Positions 8,790 to 16,934 of a stretch of 33,454 nt of DNA are shown piece by piece. The DNA lies in assembly GCA_017396465.1 (NCBI GenBank), contig JAFQLU010000016.1, positions 1 to 33,454 on the forward strand, written 5' to 3'. The notes under the pieces are model-generated. The model was given only the letters and a program-made list of their open reading frames with translations. It was not told the origin of the DNA and ran no database searches. This DNA is from Clostridia bacterium (GTDB lineage Bacteria > Bacillota > Clostridia > UBA1381 > UBA9506). Each line of letters begins with the position of its first letter. The first letter of the stretch is position 1. A program made the position numbers and the translations under genes.

Positions 8790-9852
8790 TTCGTTCCTCT
8801 TTTTCTATAAAGCTCAATCCGGCTTTTATCGCCGCATCAAACAGCTCCGGCGAAACCGTTTCTTTTTCTTCCAGCGCATATTTAACAAACAGGCCTTTTA
8901 AGGAAAATTCCTGTTTTAGTTGTTCCAAATCAGCGGCAGGTTTTGTTTCATCCCGAACCTCCACAGAAAACGCTTCCACCTTTTCCGCCACGATTTCGGT
9001 TGCAACGGGAAAAGAAGCTTCTCCCGAAAGAATCAGGCGGTAAACATGCTGATTTCCCAGATAAAACGGTCGAATTTTTTCCATAATATCATCGTAACTT
9101 TCTGCTCCGCTGATATCAATATATTCTTCAATATACATCCGTTCCTGCATTGGAACAAAGGATGCCGAAACAATGCCTTTCCCGATTTCAACAGACAAAA
9201 CGCCTTTTTCACCGGTTTCGTCAAAGCCGCGGCCCTCGTGGCATCCGGGGTAAGCATAGTGTGTCATGCCACTTTTTAACAGTCCGCTTCCTTTATGGAT
9301 ATGCCCCAGGGCAATATAGTCCATGCCGCTTTCTGCAATATCGGACGGTTTGATGGGATTATAGCCCTCTCCGGCCAGATTTCCATGCATCACCAAAATA
9401 TTGATTTTTTCCGGGTGTTTTACGGAAAATTCCGGCAAAAGCACACGGTCATCATTTCCCGTTTGGAAGGACACACCATAAAAATCAACATCATCTGTTT
9501 CCACACATTCCGGCTCTGTTCCGAATATGTGCACATTTTCACCGAAATCAAAGGTTCGATATGCACTTTTTTCCGTGAGCGGATCATGGTTTCCGGCACA
9601 GATAAACACTTTTTTGTCCGGAATTTCCGCAAACTGTTTTTTTAAAAACTCCAGCGTAGTGCGGGACACCTGCGCCCCCTCAAACAAATCGCCGGAAATA
9701 ACAAGTGCATCGGCATTTTTGGCGCAGAAAACAATCCGTGCAAAGGAGGTTCTGAGTTCCTCCTGTCGCATGGTTGCTTTCTTTCCGTCCGCCAATCCGG
9801 AAAAAGGTGCATCCAGATGCAAATCTGCTGTGTGAATTATGTGATACATCAT
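8776..9852 (-). CDS. SbcD/YhaO-like metallophosphoesterase nuclease
   Basis: A 358-residue calcineurin-like phosphoesterase of the Mre11/SbcD/YhaO type. The metal-binding motifs appear in order: ADLHLD (9-14), SGDLFEG, CAGNHDP, VMHGN and ALGHIHKG. The family acts as a manganese-dependent nuclease with a Rad50-like ATPase, which is the next gene. It begins ATGATG; the first ATG overlaps the kinase stop as ATGA and an AGAGGA site lies upstream. The tight overlaps on both sides point to one translation-coupled unit with the kinase and ATPase. B. subtilis yhaO-yhaN has the same gene order, but the two-component genes in front are not part of that locus. Confidence 0.88.
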   Translation of the reverse strand: MMYHIIHTADLHLDAPFSGLADGKKATMRQEELRTSFARIVFCAKNADALVISGDLFEGAQVSRTTLEFLKKQFAEIPDKKVFICAGNHDPLTEKSAYRTFDFGENVHIFGTEPECVETDDVDFYGVSFQTGNDDRVLLPEFSVKHPEKINILVMHGNLAGEGYNPIKPSDIAESGMDYIALGHIHKGSGLLKSGMTHYAYPGCHEGRGFDETGEKGVLSVEIGKGIVSASFVPMQERMYIEEYIDISGAESYDDIMEKIRPFYLGNQHVYRLILSGEASFPVATEIVAEKVEAFSVEVRDETKPAADLEQLKQEFSLKGLFVKYALEEKETVSPELFDAAIKAGLSFIEKEERNENR

Positions 9853-11294
9853 ACATTTTCCTCTGCTTGTTTTTTATCCGGTTTCTTTTCCTCTGACTTT
9901 TTCAATGTAAAACTGAACTTCGTGTATTCCCCCGGCACACTTTCTGCACAGATGTTTTCGCCGTGCGCCTGCAAAATGCTTTTTACGATATAAAGCCCCA
10001 GGCCTGCACCGTTTTTGTCCAGACTTCTGGACTTATCCGTTTTATAAAATCGGTCAAAGATATGAAGCAATTCTTTTTTCTCAATGCCCATACCGGAATT
10101 CTGAATACTGATATAGGCTTTACCGTCTTTGTTCCCTGCCTGCACATCGATAAATCCATTTTCCTGCGTAAACTTTATCGCATTGTCAAACAAATTGGTC
10201 AGAACACGCGAAATGGCGTCTCTGTCAGCCAGCACCATGATGTGCTCCGTCAGGAAGCCCACGGTCAGGCGAATATTTTTTTCGGTAATCCGCTTTTCCG
10301 CTTTGATGATGGTAAGACGTATCAGCTCGTTGATATCAAATTCTCTCGGCTCTATTTTAAAGCTTCCCTGCTCTAATTTGCTCAGATCCAAAAGGTCTGT
10401 TACGATTCGGGACAGACGTTTGCTCTCATCCAGAACGATGGAAAGATACCACTTTTGTTTTTCCTCCGGGATAGTGCCGTCTATAATGCCTTCCACGAAA
10501 CCGGTAATGGTTGTCATAGGAGTTCTTAAATCGTGAGACACATTGGCAATAAAGCTGGAACGCATATTCTCCAGTTGGTCAATGGACTCTGCCATATGGT
10601 TGAAGGTTTCCCCCAGCTCCGCCAGCTCATCATCTGCATCAATCTGCACCCTGTGCGTAAAATCTCCGCCGGCAATGATTTTTGCTGCTTCGTTGAGCTG
10701 TGACAAAGGCTTTGTGATTCGTTTGGAATACAGATATATGCAAACCGCCGCAATCAGGCCGACTATCAGCACATTATAAATAAAAATCCGGATAATTTCC
10801 AAACGCATCCTCGTGATTTCCGGCGTAGGGATGCTGACTAAAACTCCGCCTGCAACCTTTTCCATATAAGTAATCGGCTTCGCAACGGTGAGCATGTCAG
10901 TTTTGTATGTACCGCCCAGCGTTCCCCGGTAGGTTGCGCTTTCACCGGACAAAATTTCTTTGGTAAAAATCTGTCGGATGCTATCCGTAAACCCTTCCAC
11001 TGTGGTTAAAATCAAATCTCCCTCAGCGTCAATGACAAATATTTCCGTTCCGGTCGACTGTGCTATGGCATAGATGTTCCGCTGATACACTTCTGCCGGA
11101 ACCTGTCTGTTGGTGCCCACATACAATGTGGTATCAATCACCTGATGGGCAATATTATCCAGTTCATCCTCATATCTTGACGACAGATATCTGCCCATGA
11201 AGCTGAAAAGAAGTGTTCCCGTAATAATAAAGCTCACGGCAAACAATGCCATGGTTACGGTAAACATCCGAAAAAAGATACTCTTACGACGCAA
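9849..11294 (-). CDS. Sensor histidine kinase
   Basis: A 481-residue membrane sensor kinase. It has TM1 (about 9-31), an extracytoplasmic domain of about 130 residues, TM2 (about 168-188), a HAMP linker (190-242), a dimerisation domain with phospho-acceptor His254 in NVSHDLRTPM, and an ATPase with N box (NLFDNAIKFT) and G box (GAGLGLYIVK). All key residues are present. The start is a TTG directly after the regulator's TAA, with GAGGTGA upstream. The C-terminus is a Lys/Glu tail. The outer domain resembles the short mixed alpha/beta sensor domains of PhoR/ResE-like kinases, but the signal cannot be read from sequence. Confidence 0.93.
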   Translation of the reverse strand: MRRKSIFFRMFTVTMALFAVSFIITGTLLFSFMGRYLSSRYEDELDNIAHQVIDTTLYVGTNRQVPAEVYQRNIYAIAQSTGTEIFVIDAEGDLILTTVEGFTDSIRQIFTKEILSGESATYRGTLGGTYKTDMLTVAKPITYMEKVAGGVLVSIPTPEITRMRLEIIRIFIYNVLIVGLIAAVCIYLYSKRITKPLSQLNEAAKIIAGGDFTHRVQIDADDELAELGETFNHMAESIDQLENMRSSFIANVSHDLRTPMTTITGFVEGIIDGTIPEEKQKWYLSIVLDESKRLSRIVTDLLDLSKLEQGSFKIEPREFDINELIRLTIIKAEKRITEKNIRLTVGFLTEHIMVLADRDAISRVLTNLFDNAIKFTQENGFIDVQAGNKDGKAYISIQNSGMGIEKKELLHIFDRFYKTDKSRSLDKNGAGLGLYIVKSILQAHGENICAESVPGEYTKFSFTLKKSEEKKPDKKQAEENV

Positions 11295-11987
11295 TTATTT
11301 CACCTCGAATTTATATCCGACACCCCATACGGTTTTCAGCTGCCAGTTCACATTTTCACCTGCCAGCTCCAGCTTTTCACGCAGACGCTTCACGTGAACG
11401 TCCACTGTTCTGGAATCGCCGAAGTAGTCGAATCCCCAAACGGTTTCCAGAAGCTGTTCTCTGGTGAACACTTTGTTGGGATTGGTTGCCAGAAAGTACA
11501 GCAGTTCCAATTCTTTGGGCGGAATGTCTACTGTATTTCCGTTGATTTTCAGTTCGTAGTTAGAAAGATTGATTACGATGTTGGGGTACACGATTTCTTT
11601 ATCCGAATTATCCTTGGGGTCGTACCGTCTTAAGATTGCCTTGATTCTGGCAACCAGCTCCTTGTTTTCAAAGGGCTTTACCATATAGTCATCCGCGCCC
11701 AGTTCAAGGCCCAAAACCTTATCGAAGGTCTCACCCTTTGCCGTCAGCATAATAATGGGAATGTTGCTGACTCTTCGGATTTCACGGCATACCTGGAAGC
11801 CATCCATTTTCGGTAGCATCACATCCAGCACCACCACAGAAGGTGTTTTTTGCTTAAACAGGTCAATCGCCGCCTGTCCGTCGTTGGCAATGACTACCTC
11901 AAAGCCTTCCTTTTCCAGATACAGGCGAATCAGTTCGCAAATATTTTTATCGTCGTCTACTACTAAAACTCTTTGATTTGTGTTCAT
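11295..11987 (-). CDS. OmpR/PhoB-family response regulator
   Basis: A 230-residue regulator with an N-terminal receiver domain (phospho-acceptor Asp55 in VLDVMLP, acidic pocket DDD at 11-13, Lys in MVKPF) and a C-terminal winged helix (WGFDYFGDSRTVDVHVKRLR). It pairs with the kinase, whose TTG start touches this stop. The ATG follows AAGGAG and lies 13 bases after the methyltransferase stop, so no separate promoter fits and it is transcribed with the upstream gene. Its targets are unknown. Confidence 0.95.
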   Translation of the reverse strand: MNTNQRVLVVDDDKNICELIRLYLEKEGFEVVIANDGQAAIDLFKQKTPSVVVLDVMLPKMDGFQVCREIRRVSNIPIIMLTAKGETFDKVLGLELGADDYMVKPFENKELVARIKAILRRYDPKDNSDKEIVYPNIVINLSNYELKINGNTVDIPPKELELLYFLATNPNKVFTREQLLETVWGFDYFGDSRTVDVHVKRLREKLELAGENVNWQLKTVWGVGYKFEVK

Positions 11988-12000
11988 AATGTTACTCCTT

Positions 12001-12873
12001 TCACACTGCCCACCAACGGCCGGATGCGCCGCAAGGCAGAAGTAAGTCGCTATTTTCCACCGGCAGTCCGATTTCCTCGGAGGCTACCGTTCCTTTATAT
12101 TTCTTTGCCACCTTCAGTTTTAAAATATCTGCCAGCACCATGGGTTGAAGTCCCGTAGTGTAGGAGTTAATCAGGAAGAATAAGGGATTGTCTGAAAAAA
12201 TTTTCATACATCTTTCCACCAGGGGATAGAGCTGCTCTTCCAATTTCCACACTTCTCCTCCGGGGCCTCTGCCGTAAGAGGGCGGATCCATGATGATGCC
12301 GTCATACACATTACCGCGGCGCGCTTCCCGTTCCACAAACTTGATAACATCGTCCACGATAAACCGAACCGGCCTGTCGCCCAGACCTGAAAGATGCAGG
12401 TTCTCCTTTGCCCAGGTTACCATGCCCTTGGAGGAATCCACATGTACCACAGAAGCACCTGCCGATGCCGCCGCAACGGTTGCACCACCGGTGTAGGCAA
12501 ATAAGTTCAGCACCTTAATGGGACGGTTTGCCTTGCGGATTAAATCTGCAAACCAAACCCAGTTGACCGCCTGCTCGGGAAACAAGCCCGTGTGCTTGAA
12601 GCCCATGGGTTTTATGTTGAATGTAAGGTCCAGCGGCTCAAAATGTATGGTCCATTTATCGGGAAGATTTTTTCTCACTTCCCAGCTCCCGCCTCCGGTG
12701 TTTTTCCGATGGTACGCCGCATGTGCCGTTTTCCAAAGAGCCGGGTGCTCTTTTTCATTCCATATCACCTGAGGGTCGGGACGAATCAATCGGTATTCCT
12801 TCCAATCCTCCAGTTTTTCACCACCGGACAAATCCAGCACTTTATAATCTTTCCACTGATCACTGATCCACAT
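12001..12873 (-). CDS. SAM-dependent methyltransferase, RlmI/RlmK-like
   Basis: A 290-residue class I methyltransferase of the group related to the 23S rRNA enzymes RlmI and RlmK. Motif I is VLNLFAYTGGATVAAASAGA, the acidic loop is VHVDSSKG, and the catalytic motif is MDPPSYGRG. There is no N-terminal PUA domain, so it is shorter than RlmI. Substrate is probably rRNA but this is inference. The ATG has an AAAGG site upstream. It is the first gene of the operon that continues through the two-component genes, nuclease, ATPase and metY, and is transcribed away from yabP. Confidence 0.8.
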   Translation of the reverse strand: MWISDQWKDYKVLDLSGGEKLEDWKEYRLIRPDPQVIWNEKEHPALWKTAHAAYHRKNTGGGSWEVRKNLPDKWTIHFEPLDLTFNIKPMGFKHTGLFPEQAVNWVWFADLIRKANRPIKVLNLFAYTGGATVAAASAGASVVHVDSSKGMVTWAKENLHLSGLGDRPVRFIVDDVIKFVEREARRGNVYDGIIMDPPSYGRGPGGEVWKLEEQLYPLVERCMKIFSDNPLFFLINSYTTGLQPMVLADILKLKVAKKYKGTVASEEIGLPVENSDLLLPCGASGRWWAV

Positions 12874-12923
12874 ATCAGACAGCCTTTCTTTTGCAAATAA
12901 GTATAAAACTTGTATCTTATATT

Positions 12924-12952
12924 ATTGTACCACCAAACCGCTGTTTCGTCAA
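12924..12952 (-). promoter_or_regulatory. Sigma-A promoter of the methyltransferase-to-metY operon
   Basis: On the minus strand: TTGACG, a 17-base spacer ending in TGG, then TACAAT. It is back to back with the yabP promoter, which starts 19 bases away on the other strand, so the two units share a compact divergent control region. Confidence 0.75.
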
Positions 12953-12970
12953 TCCAAAATTTGGTTCCTG

Positions 12971-12999
12971 TCATAATATGTTCAGAAAATTCATAAACA
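12971..12999 (+). promoter_or_regulatory. Sigma-E-like promoter of yabP
   Basis: TCATAAT (-35, 12971-12977), a 14-base spacer, then CATAAACA (-10, 12992-12999). This fits the sigma-E pattern (KMATAWW, 14 bases, CATACAHT) with the -35 matching fully and the -10 at six of eight positions. Transcription would begin near 13007, about 25 bases before the yabP ATG. In B. subtilis yabP is also mother-cell, sigma-E controlled. Confidence 0.65.
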
Positions 13000-13031
13000 T
13001 GAAACAGAAAACATACATTCGGGAGGATTTT

Positions 13032-13310
13032 ATGGTTCAAGACACCAAGCTTCTGCACACACTCACCTTAGAAAACAGGGAAAACATGACGGTTTCCGCC
13101 GTATGTGACGTGGATACATTTGATGAAAACAAAATCGTTCTGTTCACAGAGGACGACACCCTTTGTATAGAGGGTGAGAACCTGCATATTCAGAAACTGG
13201 ACGTGGCAAACGGAGAACTTGAGATTACAGGAAATATTTTTTCTCTCACCTACACCGGACGCAGTACCGATTCCCGCGGAAAAGGCTTTTTCCGACGGAT
13301 TATGAAGTAG
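13032..13310 (+). CDS. yabP: Sporulation protein YabP
   Basis: A 92-residue member of the YabP/YqfC family. It shows the family pattern of short beta strands: LENRENMTVSAVCDVDTFD, then LFTEDDTLCIEGENLHI, then LEITGNIFSLTYTG. These small proteins are made in the mother cell during sporulation and are linked to spore envelope assembly. The ATG at 13032 follows GGGAGG at ideal spacing; a longer in-frame reading upstream runs into the promoter and is rejected. It is followed by yabQ and divIC in the order known from Bacillus, but hup and yabO, the usual upstream genes, are missing. Confidence 0.88.
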   Translation: MVQDTKLLHTLTLENRENMTVSAVCDVDTFDENKIVLFTEDDTLCIEGENLHIQKLDVANGELEITGNIFSLTYTGRSTDSRGKGFFRRIMK

Positions 13311-13318
13311 GTGAAACT

Positions 13319-13807
13319 ATGATTTTTTCAATGAAAGAAGAGCTGATGATTTTTCTTTCCGCCATCTTAACCGGCATCGGTATTCCGATGCTTTATGATA
13401 TGATTTTCGTCTGCACCAAGCGAAAGCCATGTCATATTTTTGTGTGCCATATATTAGATGCTGTTACCGTAATTATATCCTGCATCATCCTGTTTTATAT
13501 GACACTTTCCGTCAGCCGGGGGATCGTCAGGTTGTTTGAATTTTTCGGGCTTTTCGTTGGTATCGTTTTATATAAACTGCTCCTCAGCAAGCTTTTTTGC
13601 GCAGTTTTTAACAAGATTACTGATATTTTGTGCACTTTTTTCAAACTTTTTTTCAAAATACTATTGACACCGATTGAATTTATGTATAAAATATTTAATA
13701 AGTGTATAAATGGTTTATTATATCCGTTTCTGTGGCTTATGCGAAGAATAGGAAACGCTTTCAAGCGTTCTGTTCGTCTGTACCACAGGACGCGAAACAA
13801 AACGTAG
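13319..13807 (+). CDS. yabQ: Spore cortex protein YabQ
   Basis: A 162-residue membrane protein with at least three hydrophobic helices (about 8-30, 42-62 and 70-92), further hydrophobic stretches (about 95-145) and a basic C-terminal tail. Topology and position directly after yabP (8 bases) identify it as YabQ, which in B. subtilis sits in the membrane around the forespore and is needed for cortex formation. The start is the ATG at 13319 with GTAGGTG upstream. A second ATG four codons later is also possible. Confidence 0.85.
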   Translation: MIFSMKEELMIFLSAILTGIGIPMLYDMIFVCTKRKPCHIFVCHILDAVTVIISCIILFYMTLSVSRGIVRLFEFFGLFVGIVLYKLLLSKLFCAVFNKITDILCTFFKLFFKILLTPIEFMYKIFNKCINGLLYPFLWLMRRIGNAFKRSVRLYHRTRNKT

Positions 13808-13816
13808 GTGTGAAAA

Positions 13817-14152
13817 ATGGAAAATACGATGAATCGTAACGCAACAAACCGAGGCACCGGCAAGAAAAAGGGGAAAACCATTCATTTCGGTGTTTTCGTG
13901 AAAAGAATATTGTTCTGTCTTCTGTTTGTGTATTTTTCCTGTCAGCTGATTTCACAGCAGTTTAAATTTGCCAAGCTTAAAGAGGAAAACGCGATTGTAG
14001 ATGCGAAAATCGAAGCTGCACAAAAAGAACAGAAGAACCTGCATTCCGAACTGGAATCCATTGACTCTGAGGACTACCTCCGTCGCATCATCCGCGAAAA
14101 GCTTGGATACACCAAGCCCAATGAAAAGGTGTTTGTGGACGATACGAAGTAA
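13817..14152 (+). CDS. divIC: Septum protein DivIC (FtsB/DivIC family)
   Basis: A 111-residue single-pass membrane protein: a basic cytoplasmic N-terminus (residues 1-28, Lys/Arg/Asn rich), one transmembrane helix (29-45), a coiled coil (about 48-82) and the family end motif (YLRRIIREKLGYTKPNEKVF). DivIC acts outside the membrane with FtsL and DivIB (FtsQ) at the division septum. It lies 9 bases after yabQ behind AGGTG. Division needs it in vegetative cells, so a promoter other than the sigma-E one is expected; none is obvious. Confidence 0.9.
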   Translation: MENTMNRNATNRGTGKKKGKTIHFGVFVKRILFCLLFVYFSCQLISQQFKFAKLKEENAIVDAKIEAAQKEQKNLHSELESIDSEDYLRRIIREKLGYTKPNEKVFVDDTK

Positions 14153-14224
14153 TGCGATATCTGCAGTTTATCCGGCAGCATGTCTGCCCTATTTTAGATA
14201 ACAAATGAATGAGGAAGCTTTTTT

Positions 14225-14671
14225 ATGGCTTTGGAACCGGGAACAATCATCGAAGGAAAGGTGACGGGAATCACCCAATTCGGTGCGTTCATTTCATTCG
14301 ACGAGGGAAAAACGGGATTGGTGCACATTTCCGAAATCGCTCCCGAATATGTGAAAAACATTCGTGACCACGTAAAGGAAAATGACGTGGTGAAGGCGAA
14401 AATTTTGTCTGTGGATGCCGGTGGAAAGATCAGTCTGTCTATCAAGCAGGCGATTTTAGAAGAACGCGCAAAAGCCAAAAAAGCACCCCGTAAGCAAGCG
14501 CCGAAGCGTCCCGACGACTTTGACTGGTCAAAAAAAGACAAACCTACAAGCTTCGAAGATATGATGGCGAAATTCAAGCAGGATAGCGACGAAAAGCTTT
14601 CCGACATGAAAAAGGGTTTGGATTCTAAGCGCGGAAGCTCCGGCTATCGCCGTTCCAACGGTTCATTTTAA
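14225..14671 (+). CDS. S1-domain RNA-binding protein (YabR-like)
   Basis: A 148-residue protein with one S1 RNA-binding domain (about 5-75), showing GTIIEGKVTGITQFGAFI, GLVHISEI and KISLSIKQA. A basic linker follows (KAKKAPRKQAPKRPDDF, about 84-100), then a charged Ser/Lys/Arg-rich tail. Position after divIC and the S1-plus-tail architecture match YabR. Related proteins bind ribosomes or RNA, but no precise role is known. The ATG at 14225 follows GAGGAAG. A 72-base gap separates it from divIC and a strong terminator follows it. Confidence 0.85.
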   Translation: MALEPGTIIEGKVTGITQFGAFISFDEGKTGLVHISEIAPEYVKNIRDHVKENDVVKAKILSVDAGGKISLSIKQAILEERAKAKKAPRKQAPKRPDDFDWSKKDKPTSFEDMMAKFKQDSDEKLSDMKKGLDSKRGSSGYRRSNGSF

Positions 14672-14682
14672 TCAGCTCATTT

Positions 14683-14715
14683 GCGGCAGGTTTTGCTCCT
14701 GCCGCTGATTTTTTG
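14683..14715 (+). terminator. Intrinsic terminator of the yabP-S1 operon
   Basis: An 8-base GC-rich stem (GCGGCAGG with CCTGCCGC), a 7-base loop, then TGATTTTTTG. It follows the S1 gene and sits just before the start of the next gene. Confidence 0.8.
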
Positions 14716-14733
14716 TTTAGAAAGGAACAAGTT

Positions 14734-15339
14734 ATGACAACAGAAGAAATCAAAAACACTTATATAGAAAAAGATGAAGAAATTCTCTGGAGCGGTGCTC
14801 CCGAAACCTTAAAATATTTTTCCAGAACCGACCTCTGCCTGGTTCCCATCACGCTGATTATCGGGTGGATTCTTGTTTCCTACGCATATTCATCCTTTAT
14901 GCTGATGATGCAGGGAAAAAGCGTGGCTTTTGCTCTTTCGGGCATCACGGTTCTGCTCATTGCCTTTTATCTGGTATTCGGCAGAATCTGGTACCGTCAT
15001 AAGCGCCTTTCCCGGAATCTGTATTTCGTTACGAACAAACGTGTGCTGGTGTTTAACACCCTGCGCGACATCATGACGGCAGATATTCCCCTGGAGGAAA
15101 CCTCGCCGGAGGCTTTTCAAAACGATGTGTTCTTATCCTACAAGGCTTTGGGCGGTGACATTGTGTACGGCTTGGGGCTGGATATTTTCTTCCGCAACAT
15201 CACGTCCGAAACTCCTGCTTTTTATGCAATTTCCGATGCACAAAAAATCAGCAAGCTGATTACAAAAGCAAAAAAGGCGAAAAAGTCTAATAAGTCAAAC
15301 AACAGAAAGGAAAATACCGATGATTCCGATTTTATCTGA
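14734..15339 (+). CDS. Membrane protein with PH-like domain
   Basis: A 201-residue protein with a short N-terminal segment (DEEILWSGAPE, typical of bacterial PH-domain proteins), two transmembrane helices (about 34-55 and 64-83), and a beta-rich domain opening with NLYFVTNKRVLVF near 95-108. This arrangement resembles bacterial PH-like (DUF304-type) proteins. The tail is very Lys/Ser/Asn rich. The ATG at 14734 follows AAGGAA; the upstream TTG has no site. It overlaps rsmG by 20 bases, so the two are coupled. No function can be assigned; family membership is inferred from topology and one motif. Confidence 0.65.
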   Translation: MTTEEIKNTYIEKDEEILWSGAPETLKYFSRTDLCLVPITLIIGWILVSYAYSSFMLMMQGKSVAFALSGITVLLIAFYLVFGRIWYRHKRLSRNLYFVTNKRVLVFNTLRDIMTADIPLEETSPEAFQNDVFLSYKALGGDIVYGLGLDIFFRNITSETPAFYAISDAQKISKLITKAKKAKKSNKSNNRKENTDDSDFI

Positions 15340-16027
15340 TTGTGCAAAAGCTGCAGGCTTTGAGCTTGCCGCACCCCAACTGGAGCAGTTCCGACAATAT
15401 GCCGATCTGTTGGTGGAGTGGAACAAAAAAATGAACCTTACTGCCATCACCGAACCGGGCGAAATCATAACCAAGCATTTTATCGACAGTTTATACGGTC
15501 TTCCCTACCTTCCCAACGGCGGAACACTGATTGACGTAGGAACCGGCGCCGGTTTTCCCGGTATTCCATTAAAAATTGCCCGTCCCGACTTATCTCTTAC
15601 CCTTCTGGATTCTTTAAATAAGCGCCTCACCTTTTTAAATGAGGTCATCCGCGAGCTGGCTCTGCCCGATGTGAAAACGGTGCACACCCGCGCAGAAGAA
15701 GGCGCTGTCAAAAAGAGTCCCCTTCGGGAAAAATTTGATGTGGCAACTTCCCGCGCTGTGGCTCAGTTGAATGCTTTGGCGGAATATTGTCTTCCGTATG
15801 TGAAGGTGGGCGGCGTATTTTTAGCCTATAAAGGCGGCGATGTGGAAGAAGAGTGCAAGAATGCGAAAAATGCCGTTAAAACCTTAGGCGGCGACATTCG
15901 CGACATTGTGTCCTACACCATTCCCACCACGGATATCACTCACACCTTAGTGGTGATTGAAAAAATCAAAGAAACGGCAGATATCTATCCCCGTCAGCAA
16001 GGAAAAATCAGCAAAAAACCGTTATAA
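15320..16027 (+). CDS. rsmG: 16S rRNA methyltransferase RsmG (GidB)
   Basis: A 235-residue class I methyltransferase that makes the N7-methylguanosine near position 527 of 16S rRNA. The SAM-binding loop is LIDVGTGAGFPGIPLKIA, and TSRAVAQLNALAEYCLPY and GGVFLAYKG are typical of RsmG. The length is normal. The ATG follows AAAGGA within the end of the membrane-protein gene. It ends in a bidirectional terminator shared with the degV unit. RsmG is often near mnmG and the replication origin; those genes are not in this window. Confidence 0.95.
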   Translation: MIPILSDCAKAAGFELAAPQLEQFRQYADLLVEWNKKMNLTAITEPGEIITKHFIDSLYGLPYLPNGGTLIDVGTGAGFPGIPLKIARPDLSLTLLDSLNKRLTFLNEVIRELALPDVKTVHTRAEEGAVKKSPLREKFDVATSRAVAQLNALAEYCLPYVKVGGVFLAYKGGDVEEECKNAKNAVKTLGGDIRDIVSYTIPTTDITHTLVVIEKIKETADIYPRQQGKISKKPL

Positions 16028-16038
16028 AACATAAACAT

Positions 16039-16075
16039 AAAGGACTGTAAACTTTTCGTTTACAGTCCTTTTTTC
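16039..16075. terminator. Bidirectional terminator between rsmG and degV
   Basis: A perfect 14-base stem (AAAGGACTGTAAAC with its complement), a 5-base loop TTTTC, then a T run on the plus strand and a matching A run before it. It can end rsmG from one side and degV from the other. The stem core resembles that at 21432-21467. Confidence 0.88.
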
Positions 16076-16077
16076 AT

Positions 16078-16907
16078 TTATGCTTCTATGGCAACCAGCA
16101 CGCCATGCTCTTCCGCGTAATAGGAGCAAAGCACGCCACACGGTTCTATGAAAACATCCGCTGTGTCAAACTCCGCTGAAATCAAACCTTTCAGTTCTTC
16201 CGCAAATGCTTCGTTGTTATTATGCGCAATCCGTACCTTGCCGCCCGAATATCCGGCAGCTTTGATTTGTTCGTATAAATTCAGCATAGCCTTCTTCTTC
16301 CCCTTCGGCTTCGCTAAAGGCTCCAGCGTTCCCACCTCCGATGCTGTTCCGACAATTCTGATACCCAAAAGACCTACAAGGTGGGCAACCGCCGGGCTTA
16401 CTCTGCCGTTTCTCGCAAAATTCATAAGCGACTCCAAACAGAAAAAAGGCGTGTGTTCTTCTTATATTCTTCTATTTTTTGCACAATTTCATCAAAGGAA
16501 TTTCCTTCCGCACAAAGCGCACCGAGCTTTTCTATCAAAAGACGCAGCTCCGGTCCGGCTGAAAGAGAATCTATCACATGAATGTTTACATGTTTATTCA
16601 TGTTTTCATAAAGCATTTTTGCATTTACGCAAGCATTGTAGCTCCCGGAAAGTCCACTTGTAATGGCAACAGCAAAAATGGTATCTGCGCCGCGAAAGCT
16701 TTTCTGCCAGTCATAGATATTGGGGCAAGAGGTGTGGGTTTCTTCTTTCGTCGTCTTAAGCGCGTCCATCATATCGGAAATATCCGTTTCGGGCGCATCG
16801 ATATATTCTTCATTTCCTATGCGTACCGTAAGCGGCACACAGGCATAATCTGTATGTTCAAAATGATATACATTTGATGATGAATCTGAAACAATTTTAT
16901 ATTTCAT
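16078..16907 (-). pseudogene. DegV-family protein, split by a frameshift
   Basis: DegV/FakB proteins bind fatty acids for phospholipid synthesis. The N-terminal piece (16907 down to 16422, 161 residues) has the DegV start KYKIVSDSSSN, the TSCPN region and TSGLSGSYN. The C-terminal piece (16437 down to 16078) continues in another frame with ESLMNFARNGRVSPAVA, LGIRIVGTASE and GKVRIAHNNN. The whole is 830 bases, one short of 277 codons, about the normal DegV length. Adding one T to the six-T run at the junction (16444-16449 as A on the plus strand) restores RLFFCLESL, the expected family text. It may be a true inactivation, a sequencing error in a homopolymer, or less likely slippage. The ATG follows AAGGAGG and an excellent promoter. 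Confidence 0.85.
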
Positions 16908-16934
16908 AATTACCTCCTTATCATTTACATAACC

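Noticed and set aside
16078-16907. Programmed -1 frameshift in degV
   Set aside because: The shift direction fits, but there is no canonical slippery heptamer and no downstream pseudoknot is evident. A one-base deletion in the run is simpler.
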